Shown one piece after another: positions 31,217-43,300 of a DNA stretch of 44,228 bases. The DNA comes from Fragilaria crotonensis. Its lineage: Eukaryota > Bacillariophyta > Fragilariophyceae > Fragilariales > Fragilariaceae. The number at the start of each line of letters is the position of its first letter. The stretch's first letter is position 1. The position numbers and the translations under genes are program-made. A model generated the notes under the pieces. It was given only the letters and a program-made list of their open reading frames with translations. It did not search any database and was not told where the DNA came from. Location of the stretch: the NCBI GenBank assembly GCA_022925895.1, contig JAKSYS010000522.1:1-44228 (forward strand), read 5' to 3'.

Positions 31217-31888
31217 TTACAAAGCATTCAATCGCGCCTTAAGATCCGGCAAAACGCTCTCCAATGCCTCTTGTTCTTCTACCGACATGTCGTTCTGTGG
31301 CTTAGCCATGGGAGCATTCAATCCACCAAATTTACTATCCAACTCCACTCCCAATTCTGCCAATACTTGATTCGTCACATTATCCGCCTCTTCTTCCATT
31401 TCATCATTATCAAACGCATCCGCCAATGCATCATTCATCATTTCCTCCTTGACTTGGAGTCGTTCATTCTCCATCTGGAACATGGCCATAATCTTGGCCG
31501 TATCCTTGGCGCTCATGGCCGAATTGGCCGACGCCATGGCTGTCGTGACACTTCCGACCGCGGTGGCGGCCGCCACTTGCGATGCCATACTACTGGCATT
31601 CATTCCCACGGCTCCCAAATGTGCCTTGGCACTAAACAGTTTGGCCCGATTGGCCCGAACATTGACCAGTTGTTTGGCCATGGCCTTGAGGGCCGAGTCC
31701 GTGGCGGGATTGACGCCGGGAGCCCGGGCGCGCTGTTTCAATTCGGCCATGACCTGCTTCTCTTGTCGGTCCAAATCGCGAATTTCGCGTTCCAAATCGC
31801 GTTGGCCGGAGCGAACTTCTTTTTTGGTTTCTTTCTTGGCCGCCATGGCGGCCTGTTTGGGAGTTGGTTTGGGTTTGAAGAAATTCAT
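31217..31888 (-). CDS. ESCRT-III subunit Vps2/CHMP2
   Basis: 223 residues starting at MNFFKPKPTPKQ; a Met ten codons upstream (31918) would add residues unlike the family. ESCRT-III subunits form filaments on endosomal membranes and drive budding and scission away from the cytosol, for example in multivesicular body formation and cytokinesis, and are removed by Vps4. The sequence shows the Snf7-type pattern: a basic N-terminal half with long amphipathic helices (REIRDLDRQEKQVMAELKQ), a middle helix with KIMAMFQMENERLQVKEEMM, an acidic stretch (DNDEMEEEADN) followed by QVLAELGVEL, and a C-terminal LKARLNAL that fits an MIT-interacting motif of the LxxRLxxL type that binds Vps4. The length and acidic-helix pattern fit Vps2/CHMP2 better than Vps24/CHMP3. 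No intron. It lies head-to-head with the TBC gene. Confidence 0.9.
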   Translation of the reverse strand: MNFFKPKPTPKQAAMAAKKETKKEVRSGQRDLEREIRDLDRQEKQVMAELKQRARAPGVNPATDSALKAMAKQLVNVRANRAKLFSAKAHLGAVGMNASSMASQVAAATAVGSVTTAMASANSAMSAKDTAKIMAMFQMENERLQVKEEMMNDALADAFDNDEMEEEADNVTNQVLAELGVELDSKFGGLNAPMAKPQNDMSVEEQEALESVLPDLKARLNAL

Positions 31889-33081
31889 TGTTTGTCTGGA
31901 CTGTGCGGTCTGTATCAATTGGGAAGAGTCGTTGTTTGATTTTTGGTGTGCGGAGTTGTTTGACTGCTGGAGACAAGAAGGGACAACGTTGGAAGAGAAT
32001 GTGAGTCAAAGGCAAAATGGAAAGGGTATGGTGGGTCAAGCATGAATTGGCCCGAATGTGAAGTCTTGGCAGGCGACATGTCCTCCAGTGTGCTCCGCAT
32101 CAGTCAGGCAACTGGGCACTGTACTCCTCACATCTACCATGTCACTGTCCCTCTTACTCACAAGGTGGATACTTTTTCGTACCTGGTAGTGCAGTGTCGA
32201 GGGTTAATGGAATGTATAGCAGATTCAAACACGCAATAAAATGATAACCAAAGCAGAAGAACGACTCGACGATCAAGAATGTTTCAAGAGAGTGGAGAGA
32301 GTCGTTAGATGTGAAACATGCTGCGGAAAGGAAACTCCGGGTTCCAGCAGGACTAAACAACAAATTCGGCAAGGAGAAGAACCTATTTTTCCATTTTTCC
32401 TCATAGTCTGTCGTACTGAGTACTTAGTATAGGTGGTACTGTACGAAGAACCTCGAAGCCATGCCATCGCCGAATCAACTTTGCTGTCCGCGTCTGCAGT
32501 ACGATGCAACGTGCAACGAGTACCAGTGCCAGTAGCTAGTACTTCAGTGCCGTCCTTTTCGCACCTGTATAGACGCACAGTCCACACTTCCATATTCACA
32601 TTACAGTAGTACTAGTACTGGAGTACTCCAGTAGAGGACTACGTAGGACGTTGGACTCCTCCCAATACTCAGCGCGCTGTACGGCTTTGTGTCGGTATTC
32701 GGTACCGGTACAAATACGCTGTAGCTGGTGTGTCCTTTTACTGCACGACGAGCTGTACGACTAGTCGTAGTGATTGGCGCTGCATGCAATGCTGCGCATC
32801 GAACCCATGAAAACCACGAACTGCTGTGCAGGCGGTCTGCAGGCAGTCGACCACAGGAGCACATCGTACCTACACACAGGTTTTGTCGGTTACAACCTCT
32901 AGCTCCAATAGTCGGAGAACTGTTGCGTTGGCAATCGAGTTGTGTTCCCCACAAGTGGTCGAAGTTCCAGAGTGCTGCCTCGCTTCTTGCATTGTTGTTG
33001 GCTAACGAATCACGGGTATCCAAGTTCTACTACTACTAGTAGAAGACTCCTGAACACCGAGAGACCACAGTGAAACATAGG
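31889..33081. other. Divergent intergenic region (Vps2 and TBC promoters)
   Basis: About 1.2 kb between two divergent genes, so it should hold both promoters. The part 32400-32780 is very rich in GTAC/AGTACT/CCAGTA words, several of them palindromic (for example agtactagtact near 32608). A 140-codon minus-strand frame at 32601-33023 runs over this repetitive DNA, and I do not regard it as a gene. Confidence 0.5.
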
Positions 33082-35299
33082 ATGACATCACCTCGAAGGA
33101 ACGTGTCCATAGAAGAATGTCTGTTTGGACCCGCACGAACCTGCCCTTCCGACATTTGGGACGCCGTCTTGGGTGGCATCACAACAAAGCCCGGGTCAAA
33201 TCCGTTGGATGCCACAACGACAACAACTACTCCTGCTGCGGCTGCTCCTGCTCCTGCTCCTGCTCCTTCTCGTCTACTAGAAGATGACTTGGGTATCGAC
33301 GATTTGGAGGATCGATGGGCACGACCCGAAAAAGTTTATCCAAATCATGCAATTCCATTGCAAGAATTACGCCGTCTGGCATCCCAGGGAATATCGGAAC
33401 AATACCGCGGCGTGGCATGGAGAGTCCTTTTGGGAGGACTGCCGTTGGAAGTGAATGAATGGAAACAATTTTTACTCACCAGGAGGATGGAATACCGACA
33501 ACTCGTGGCAGATCTATTTGCCGATCCGCATCATGATGGAAATGATTTAAGAGGACATCATGGAAAGAAGAAACAACAAGCACAGGCGAAACGAGATTAT
33601 GAAATGAAAAAGGGAACGCCGAATGCAACGCCAAGGACAAAAAATCGGCCAATTTCGACCTCAATCATTGATGGCCTTAACAAGGAATTGATACACCAGC
33701 TCGTGCTAAGCGATGAGTCGACTGCGGAAGGGCGTGAAGTGAAGAATGATGCTGATGAGCCAGATGGTACACTCTCTACTCAAGATGCGGATAATGCCAC
33801 ACCTCCTTCAAATGCGACGGACGACAACCAACAGCTTGAAACCAGTGATACCAAAGTGCCAGCGCCCGCTGATGCTGACTCCGACCATGCTCTAGTTGAG
33901 TTACCGCTCAAGGACGAAGAGGACCATTCTAGTTTGGAACAACAGAATTCTAAAGATCATGACGAAGAAGAAACAATATCGTGCGGATCACTTGCTGACA
34001 TGGTCCCAATGCACATTCAAGAAGAATGGAAAAAGACCGGACGGGACATTACCACGCTCGACAACATGCAAAATGGACAGGATGTCATGAACACTCTGTT
34101 GTTATCGCCTGATTCTCAGGCACGGAGTGATGCTCTTGTTTCGATCTCGGAGGATCCGCACTCACTTGATTCGGATTCCAAATGGTTTCAATTCTTTGAC
34201 AATGCCAGTTTACTTGACGAAATTCGCAAGGACGTCGTTCGTACCCATCCGGAACTCTATTTCTTTTTGGAACCCGAGAATAATCTTGGACATCGTCGGT
34301 ATGCTGCGCTCGAACGAATCCTCTTTGTTTGGGCGAAATTGAATCGAGGAGTACGTATCATCAATGCAATCTCAATTTACCTGTTGTGTGGGAAGTTCAT
34401 GGATCAGTGCTGCGCTTTGTCAGCAATCAACTCGCCTCTCTCACACACACCAATTCTCCACTGTATACAAACACCAGGTCCGCTACGTGCAGGGAATGAA
34501 CGAAATTGTGGGTACTATCTACTACGTTTTAGCCAACGATGACAGTGAAGTATGGGCCTGTGAGGCCGAAGCCGATACGTACTTTCTTTTCAACTCTCTC
34601 ATGGTCGAAATGCGTGACGTCTTTGTCGCCGAGCTCGATGAAGCTGACACCGGCATACAGGGTCGCATCTCCAACATGACTGCCCTGTTATCCCTCCATG
34701 ATCCCGAGGTGCGCTGTCATTTGGTCGACATTGGCATCGATCCTGCCTTTTTCGCGATTCGATGGTTGACAACTCTCCTCTCGCGAGAGTTTTTATTGCC
34801 TGATACCATTCGGCTTTGGGACAGCATGTTTGCGTCGACGCACAAGGACAATTTCATTCGTTATGTCTGCGTCACCATGGTAATGATAATCCGCAACAAG
34901 CTGCTCAAGGGTGACTTTTCCACTTGCCTTCGATTGTTGCAGGCCTATCCTACAACCAACATTGACGGTTTGCTGGAGGCCAGTCGCGCCTTGTGGATTT
35001 ACGAATCGCAAGTGACCTTGGCATGCCACAAGGGTGGCATCTCCTTGCACCAAGCGTTGTGTACCATTACTCCGCCTCCAAGCATTGTGATGGCATACGG
35101 ATTGCCGGGAGGTGTGGCTAGGCCACGCTCATCGGCTGGTGAGGAGGCAGCGCCACCATCGTCGCGGGGTTTTTTCAGTCGAGCTCAGAATGCTGTCCTT
35201 GGTCAAATCGGCGCCGGTGTCCGAAGCATGAATAATCGCGGGCGGACTCAAAGTTACGATGGTCCTACATCTAATAGCAACAATAACAGTCGACCATAA
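33082..35299 (+). CDS. TBC-domain Rab GTPase-activating protein (TBC1D13-like)
   Basis: 696 residues in two exons; the intron at 34351-34477 (127 bp, phase 0) joins LNRG to VRYVQGMNE. TBC proteins speed GTP hydrolysis by Rab GTPases with two finger residues, and both are present: the Arg finger in IRKDVVR (IxxDxxR, R387) and the Gln finger in YVQGMNE (Q428). The N-terminal TBC segment (EQYRGVAWRVLLGGLP, residues 106-121) is separated from the rest by a ~230-residue acidic, probably disordered insert. The C-terminal part continues with SREFLLPDTIRLWDSMF and ends in a Ser/Asn-rich tail. The split TBC with QGMNE and an insertion resembles TBC1D13. The start is the first ATG of the frame (33082). 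A run of Thr, Ala and Pro codons (33220-33270) may vary in length. Confidence 0.9.
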
Positions 35300-35367
35300 A
35301 ACATGATGGTTTTCAGAGCAACACAAGTGTCCTTCAACACTCATTCAGTTGGTACTAGTTTATGTTT

Positions 35368-35799
35368 TTATTTGCGAGGAGCCCCAAATCGTGGTGGTGG
35401 AGTGCGAATCTTGCGATTCTCCGCCGATCGTCCACGGACGATACGCTGATGGACAGCAGCCTCCACACAGTAGTACATTTTAAGGTACAACTTGGGGAGC
35501 TGGTATTCTTGGTAGGCCGAGGCATCCTTAATATCACGGAGGGACGAGGCATCCACAATGTTGCGGACAATGAAACGCGAAATGGCCTTATCCTTGGGGA
35601 TGGCCTTTCCAGTAGAGACGCATCTGTTTGTTTGTGCAAGTGTGTGTGTGGAGAGAGAGACAGAGGGCGAAATGGATGAGCATTAGAACCGTGAAGTGAA
35701 ACACCATGACAAAAAAATCGTTGCATAACCCTACCTCACGCGCTTGACGTGTCCGCGACCCTTCTTATTACGTCCGTGGTTTCTACGCTTGACAGTCAT
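35368..35799 (-). CDS. 40S ribosomal protein eS26
   Basis: 106 residues in two exons with one intron (35624-35734, 111 bp, splitting Arg 22). The protein sits at the mRNA exit channel of the small subunit. It is identified by the basic start [19 protein letters not shown], by [31 protein letters not shown], and by the near-invariant end RTPPPRF. eS26 usually binds zinc through two CxxC pairs; here each pair keeps only its first Cys (CVST and CVEA), so the zinc site looks incomplete. On the minus strand a cccctttag acceptor-like site just before the ATG suggests a further intron in the 5' UTR, a common arrangement in ribosomal protein genes; its donor was not located. The 3' end lies 68 bp from that of the TBC gene. 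Confidence 0.93.
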
Positions 35800-36485
35800 A
35801 TTGTCAATCAAACAGAATCTAAAGGGGAAGGACAAATAACAAGCAAGTGTGAGAGATATGTCGCCATGCACCATATGCTTTTTGTAGCGACCTTGGTCAA
35901 TTTCGACCTGAACTGTCCTCGTCAACAAGATCTCTCGAGATTGTTGTGTTCTATCCTCAACATGACTACATTGTGATCTATCCTCCATGATGCAACCCTA
36001 TCGATGTTAAAAAGCGCTTGCGACGAAGCGCCATGGTCCACAACCCCTTAACAACAGACACACACACCTCAAGAATCACTCCGGGGAGATTAGTGCCATG
36101 CTACTCGACAAGTTCAGCGGTCGTCCCCTCTACCAGGATGTACGTGGCATGCTACAGGCAAGCCTAGTAAGCGGTGTTGGGTGTCGTCCAAATAAACAAA
36201 TGCAATTGTCCGTGTCCTCCTTCGTTTTAGTGTCCATGCGAATGACGGATGGGGGATGGGGGATGGGTATGCATAATTGAGAACTGTGCCAGTACCCAGT
36301 TGTGCAGTACCAGGTACCAGGTACTAAAGAAGTCCGTATTCCGTATTCCCACGTCCCAAGTCTGAAGTCGCGAATCTCAGCAACACCATCTCACCATGCA
36401 CCAATCTCATACCATCCGGCAGAACACCGTCATTGAGGCGCGGCAAAGATCGTCACAGCTGTAGCTCTCTATCTGTTGAGACAAA
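35800..36485. other. Divergent intergenic region (eS26 and CCDC43-like promoters)
   Basis: Contains the likely 5' UTR and promoter of eS26 on the minus strand and the promoter of the CCDC43-like gene on the plus strand. Around 36290-36330 there is a patch of ccagtac, accaggtacc and ggtacta words. No gene seen; a 60-codon plus frame at 36098 is not supported. Confidence 0.5.
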
Positions 36486-37187
36486 ATGTCGGACGAATCG
36501 GATGACAGTCATTACTTGGATTCCTTCCTCCAAGAACGACTCCCAGCTCTAGGTCTCGATTACGAAACCTATGGTCCGTACGTTCGAGGGCTCGTCACCA
36601 ACGACAACGATGACAGTAATAATGATGATGATGACGATTGGGACGATATTTTGGAGCTCCTACAGGCATCGTCGGAAACGCACAGTGATGACCGAGATGC
36701 ATTCGTTGTTGTTTTGAAACAAGAGCTCCAAGAACGACGAGCACGACATTGGGCAGTTGTGGAACGCAAAACGCAGACCCAACGACTAGAAAAGCAGGCG
36801 GAGGAGCAGGCCATGCTCGCTCGTGATATTGAACTGGCCGTAAAAAAAGAACAAGAACTCATGGAGCGAATGAAAATTTCAGACAAAGGAGGTGTTGTTG
36901 ATGATGCGAAACGATTGCTGGTGGCACGATTTGAGTATGATGAATCCGAAATGTATGGAGCAGATGGGAATTTTGTCAAGGTATCAGCAGAAACGGACAG
37001 CGAGCCTGTTTTGTCGAACAAGGACGCTGCTGCCCTGGCCCATCAAGAAAAGCTGAACCAAATGAAATCACAAAAAACAACGTCCAAGAAGGAGGAACAA
37101 CAGAAGACGAAGCAGGCAAAACTTGACAAAATAAAGCAGAAGGAGGAACGGCGAAACAAAACTCAAAAGGGAGAGCGACATCGATAG
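36486..37187 (+). CDS. CCDC43-like coiled-coil protein
   Basis: 233 residues, single exon. The N-terminal part (DSFLQERLPALGLDYETYG, then PYVRGLV and, after an Asn/Asp run, WDDILELLQ) matches the PWI-like helical start of the CCDC43 family. The middle (about 85-130) and the end (about 190-233) are long charged helices predicted to form coiled coils. The last residues, NKTQKGERHR, match the conserved Lys/Arg-rich CCDC43 end. The molecular role of CCDC43 is poorly known. The Asn/Asp run (about residues 39-51) is a low-complexity stretch. The gene converges on the Sec7 gene, with only 154 bp between the stops. Confidence 0.8.
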   Translation: MSDESDDSHYLDSFLQERLPALGLDYETYGPYVRGLVTNDNDDSNNDDDDDWDDILELLQASSETHSDDRDAFVVVLKQELQERRARHWAVVERKTQTQRLEKQAEEQAMLARDIELAVKKEQELMERMKISDKGGVVDDAKRLLVARFEYDESEMYGADGNFVKVSAETDSEPVLSNKDAAALAHQEKLNQMKSQKTTSKKEEQQKTKQAKLDKIKQKEERRNKTQKGERHR

Positions 37188-37341
37188 AAAATCAGTAATC
37201 GTTTTTCCTTCCTAATGTAGAGGAAGAAGGGAATACCACAACGGAAAAGTCATTTCGTGAATTAGTTTGTTTTAGTAACGCCACCTTCCAAAAGTGGCCT
37301 AATATAGCAACTGCTCCCGATTCTAGATTCATTCCCCCATC

Positions 37342-40300
37342 TTAGATACACGATGGTTTCGTAATATCTTGCGGCACCGTTGGTGCAGGCGGTTCTGCAA
37401 CGTTCCTTCGCGCCTCCTCCAATTGTACCACGCGACGCTGTGACTCACGAATACATTTGCGAATCGCGTCGACCCACCCCTTGCGTTCACCCACCGTGTC
37501 GCATACCACTGTAAACGACTTTCGAGGATGGTGAATGCTAAAACTCTTTTCAATGCTTCGTTTGCTGCCAGGAAACCAATCCACGACAGTCATAGGAGGG
37601 AGAGCTAGCACTTCGTGAATGAGATAGTACAACTCTTCCCCAGGAGCCACGGCAGCAGGTTTCGCGTAAATGAGAAGGTCCGAAAAGAGAAAGAAATGAT
37701 ATTTGGCTGACCTTCCCATACGGTGGCTCTTCTTCAACAAGTAGCCCTCCTTGCAGAATATTCGAGAAGGATCGTTGAGAAGAAATTGACCCTCACGAAT
37801 GCGACGAACCACACGCATCATTTGCTTGCGGACGCATGAATCCACTTTCAATTTCTCTTCCATGTCGTCCATCAATTCTTTGAGTTGTTCCAGAGCCGTC
37901 GGTTTGTCATTCTGTTCAATTGCGGCAATCAAATCACTGTACCACTCCTCAGTTTGAAAAGACGGTGCAACAATCGTTGATTTCTCGGCAAATGTTTTGA
38001 TGCGAGCCAAATGCAATGCGAACGACCGAAATTCTTGCATCATGTCTAAGCAAATAGTAGCGCAAAGGCAATGATGTAAGAGCGGGAGGCATAGGATCAG
38101 TGATTGTGGATCCAATGGCGCGATGTTCACTGTCGCTTTGATCAGGCGATGGAAAGAGATTGAAGTGCAGGCAAAGGCACTATGGGAAAGGTCCATCAGC
38201 GCATCCATTTTGCTGCTTGCCATGTATTCGGCATAATCTTCGATTGTGTAGAATCGAAACTCATGGACGGACAAACCTCGAAGGAGTTCCTCTGATTTCT
38301 TGACGTTCTTAAGAATGGACTTCAGGTTTTCACCAAGTCTACCTGGTTCAGCCACACCAATACAAGCACAATTTAGGGTAGTGATCGTAAGGGCCGGATT
38401 CAGTGATGTGACCTCCTCGAAAAGCTGGATTGGATATGCCTCAACCGAGTCATAAACGACCGACAGGTATTCCTGACTCAGCGCATCGTCTCTGGCGACG
38501 TCTCGTAAATTATTAAGGAACTCGACTTTCGTCATCTTCTTTCGCTGCCGACGAGAACGGCTTTTTGTTGGCAGTGACTGCTTATGCAGATCAGTGTTTA
38601 ACATAATGATCGCAAACGACAATAGGAAGACAGTATCTTGATCGTCGAAGGGGCAGCGATAGTAGTCTCCTGCATTGTCTTCCCAGTAGCACTGCGAGAA
38701 TGTCGTCATAACGCGATCGATCTGCTGCGCCTCACCGGGTAATCGAAAGCCACAGCTCGTCAAGAAATGTCGAAGCCTTTGAACGAGCAATGATGTGAGA
38801 GCTTGAGACCAGCAAATGAAGATAGAAATGAGGTGTACTTACCCTTGCTCCACAGTCATCCCTACAAAAGAAATGGCTCTCACGTAGTGGAAGCGAACGA
38901 GGTTTAAAAATTCAGCTCCCGCTTCATCACCGCCGCCCTCGCCGAGGTACTCTCCAAGAGATTTCGGATTAAGGCGCGCATGGTGCACTCTCAGGAATGT
39001 AGCAACATCTCTTGGGGAAGAGGACAGAAAATCCTGTTTAATTAGGTACTCAACGCCTTTCTTCAAGCTTTTTGCATCCACTATTAGGAATGCTGCTCGT
39101 AGTGTTTCCTCGGTAGCACCCTCAGATGCCGATGGATGGCCCCATGAAGATACGTTTTCACCGGACAATCGAGAAACCGACGGGGACTGTGTGTCTTTTT
39201 GGTTTCCACTTTGCCGAGATGGCGGCCGTCTCCTTCGTTCTGCTGCAATGGCAGTACGCCAGTACGACAGAATTGATTGGTCTCCGTCACGTGCCTCGGA
39301 AGTCGCCGAATGTTGATCGCTTTGCCGAACTGGCGCGAAGGCATCGCCTTCAAAAGAAATTTCTTCGTCTTCAGAGAGACTTCGACGAACAATCTTTGCC
39401 TCCTCCCTTCCAGCGGCTGTTGCAGCTGCCAAAGCCAGACACCTAGCGATTTGGACAGCAGCTGTAAATGAGCTCTGTTGTACCTTACGTGAGGCAACGC
39501 GAACTCCTACCATCGCTGCTTCGGTATTGAGTGGTTCGTCTTCTTCTGCATCGTTTCGATTCCTGGATCTTGTAGAGAAATCGGAGGGTGCCGACTTCGA
39601 TGGCGGTGTCAGAGGACCCTGGTTTGTCACATGGCTTTCCTTAATTTGACTTGCAATAACGTTGCCACTCTGCTCGGCAATCCAGCAGATTCCGCCGCAA
39701 AGCCGCTCGCAAAGCTTCGCCTGACTTCCAGGCATCCAATGATTCGGTCCGTCATTTTGTAGAGAAATGTCAGTATCGAAGTTTAAGAAGAACTCTACAA
39801 GACTTCTCGCATCGCCCTGGAACCACCTGTTCACTTCAAAGAGAAGATCGACCTGGTGATTGAACAGCGGCTCAGAGAACATCCCCAATGCAGCATCAAG
39901 CGGCTGAACATGTTCAGAATCACTTTGGTCCTTGATATTCATTTGCTCCGGAGACAACAGTTGGGGGCCGAGAGCCAGTACTCTGAGGGCAAACTGATCA
40001 ATCAACACCCCAATCTCAAGCTTCATTCGCTGTCGGAACATGGGCGACTTCCAAGTCTCAGTAATAATATGAAGCAACCGCCTAAAGACTCTCGCGTCTT
40101 GAAGACCTTGAATGGTATTTGCAAGAAGGCATGGGACGACCAAGCGTCGCATCGAATAAATCGTGGTTTCGCTGCATGCTTGCTCATGACCAGCTGTTTC
40201 CATGCTATCAATCAACTTCGCCGTCACAGCACATTGACGGAAGGTGTCTATGAAGTGGAGGAGCATCTCCAGACTGACCATTTTGCTGGCGACGTCCCGT

Positions 40301-43300
40301 GGAATAATGTATCCAACATTGGGAAGCTGTCGCATCCTTCCACTTGATACCTTTACAAGATTAGCAAGCACTGAAAATATAATCATGTTCACGCTCCTTG
40401 CTTCCGTTCCCAAGTTCTTGATACCTTCAAACAAGCCATTTCCACAGCAAGTCATCATGTCGTACCAGAACAATTCACTGCCCCCCGATCTATGGATTTG
40501 ATGGAGTGCCAACTGTGCGAAATTCGCCAAGTTGACGCTTCGAACCGACCAATCGTCTTGAACGGAAGCGTCAGCTTTGTTGACAGAGCCATCCACTGGA
40601 TGTTCCTCTGTAGACTGCGACGCTGATTCACCTGTACTCTCGATCAAATTCATGCGCTCTAAATGCGATAGTGCAACCAATCTGTTCATGAGGAGCGAGA
40701 TGAGATGCTTTATTGCCAGAACAGCGGCTTGAGGTGCTCCACCTGGAAGGTAGTCTGAGCCATTCACTTCCAACAAAAAGGGGACATCCTTGGCCGCGAC
40801 AGAACTTCTTGTAGAACTGTCAAGGTGTGGTAATGTCGGCCACACTGAATTACACGCAGTCGAGCTCGTCGGCACACTGGCTCCGAAGTAAAACACAAAC
40901 AAGTAGAACCTCAGAACACATCCAATGGTTCGTCCGTTTAAGTGACCACGGGCGTAAGACACAGCTTCCTTGACAAAGTCAATACAATGGACGAAACTTG
41001 TTTCGCGTGCGGTCGATGTTGCAATATCGCAAACCGATTGGATAGCTAGATCCAACAGAGTAAGCCTTGCTTCGGATCCATGTCCAGAGGGAGACGACGA
41101 AATGTCGGGGCTGAAGAAATCTGTGCTGTTCAGCAAGTAATCCAGGCCTTGGACTGCTAGCATTGCTGATCCACCGTGTTGAGTGTAGCATGCGGTGAGA
41201 ATCGGGGTGAGAATGGCTGTTCGAACTTCAACGGACGTCTCCCGATCGACGTGCTCACATGGAGGAGCTTCGATAGTCGGGATGAAGGCGGTCGCGCGCA
41301 AGCAGTATTGCAAACCAATGTCATCTTTGGAGAAAAGGTTTGATAAAGATCCTGCTCCTTCTTGACTTCCCATCATAAAGCTGTTAGATGTCATAGATGA
41401 CGCGGTCTTCAACGAGCTGCCATCACCAAGAGATCCATCATCGTCCATCACATGCTCCCCATCTTCTTGATGCGTTTGGATCGAGTAGGATCCACTCAAG
41501 TGGTTGACTGAGTGCAATTCATCCAGGTTCAAAGAGGTTGTCATTCCTAGAGAGGATGCGATTGTTGAGTTGCCATCGACGCTTCCTGCTTTTGAACGCG
41601 ACGCTTGGATCAATGACAGCCTGTTTTTGATGGAGCTTGGGCTCAAGAGGGCATGAGTCGACCGATCCATGATATGGAACTTCCCTACTCTGGAAGCCAC
41701 TGTAGTACCACCAGTGCAATAGTACGAACGCAGTTTGACTTTTCGGAACATTGAATGATAATGTTGGTCACGATCTTCCATCGCAACAAGAGGACCTGAG
41801 CGGTTTGTAATAGCGTCATTGTAGATAGAAATAAGCAGAGGCAGGGGCCTCAACGGCTCGAGAGTTGCAAGCCGTTGTCGAAATGCTAAAAACACTGCAA
41901 AATTTCCACCGGGATTCAAATCGGCTACATGGTTTCGAGGGGAGCGTTCCAAAACGGTGTAACCTTCAGGAATAGGATCCCGTCTTGACGGAAGCAAAGG
42001 AATAAGTCCAGTGAGTGGGTTGCCCTCCTAGATCGTCTATAGCATAGATAAACCCGCTCAGAACCCACGCCGAGGTTGAGATCGGCAGGAACTGGCGCGC
42101 TCAATTTGGAAATTCTTCCAGACTCTGTCCCGTCATAAAATGAAACCACACAAAACCCTGGTGGTACAAATTCTTTGCGGTCAGGAAAGATGACTGTCAA
42201 TGCAGTCACACACGGTCGTTGCGCTGCTCGATCCCAGTTGGGTTCCTTCTTAACATGAATATGAACCTCGCGGCGCTTTCGCTCCGCACCACCATAATCT
42301 TCCCCAAAAAACGTCTGGGAAATGCGATAGTATCCCTTTGGCGGCACGGTTGCGCCGCGAGTGACAACAATGTCCGTTACCGCCCCAGATGCAACGTCAT
42401 CGCTGGCAGTTTCTAACGCAAACGTACGCAAGGATTGTCGACTCGCGGACAGTGGTGGGATGTTCGAGTGCCGGGGCGCCCGTATCGGCATCTTGGATTT
42501 GCGATGCTTCGGAGCCAGGGAGTTTCCGAAAGGAAGCGGGCGTACTCGGATCCGAACATTTGCAGTCGAGTACCTTCGTTCTGCGTAGGAAGTTTAATAG
42601 GAACGGTGTCTACCAACCCGGGAAAGACAGGCTCTGTGTCCGACAGAAGACTACTTGCGGGCATGATTTCGCGGAATTGTGGAGGATAGGCTAGAACATC
42701 ATCTTCTGTTGAGAGCCAGTGGACCAACGGTAAATCTTCTTCAAAATCGACGTCATGGCTCCTTTCAAATGTTGGAGTCGGGTCACGGCCATCAACGAGC
42801 GGGGGATCTTTACTCAAGCGACGCTCATTTACTGGTGAGATATCGTCGTCTGAAGGCATTTGACAAATGCTGTCGAACGATTTGGCCATTGCGGGTGTGG
42901 GCGGTTCCAGGCCCTCATCCGGCATGGCGATTGCGGTATACTCCAACGCTGGAGGGTCGCCAAAATTCTCACGTTTGGGTGCAACCGAAAGCCCACCGAC
43001 TGTTGACAAGGGCAACAGACTCTCCCCCAATAATGGAGGGTGCTCATCCTCCGAGACTTTAATTTCTTGCACTACACCAGTATCAATCGTCAGCGCTGGT
43101 TTCACGCGCTGCGGCGGCGGCATCACATTCTCCTGATTCTCCATCACTGCCGCAGTATACTCCAAAGTACTGTGGCACAAGGAGGCCAGGGCCCCATGTC
43201 CCATTTTCTTCTCCACATGCTTCCCCCGCAGCATATGTTGTTGTTGCATCTTCCATTGTGCCGTCGGCAGAGTCTCGTCCTGATCTATAGAAGCCGAACG

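Noticed and set aside
31187-31939. Plus-strand 250-codon frame opposite the Vps2 gene
   Set aside because: It is the complement of a clear ESCRT-III gene and has no family features.
32601-33023. 140-codon minus-strand frame
   Set aside because: It lies in the divergent promoter region over repetitive GTAC-rich DNA and looks like chance.
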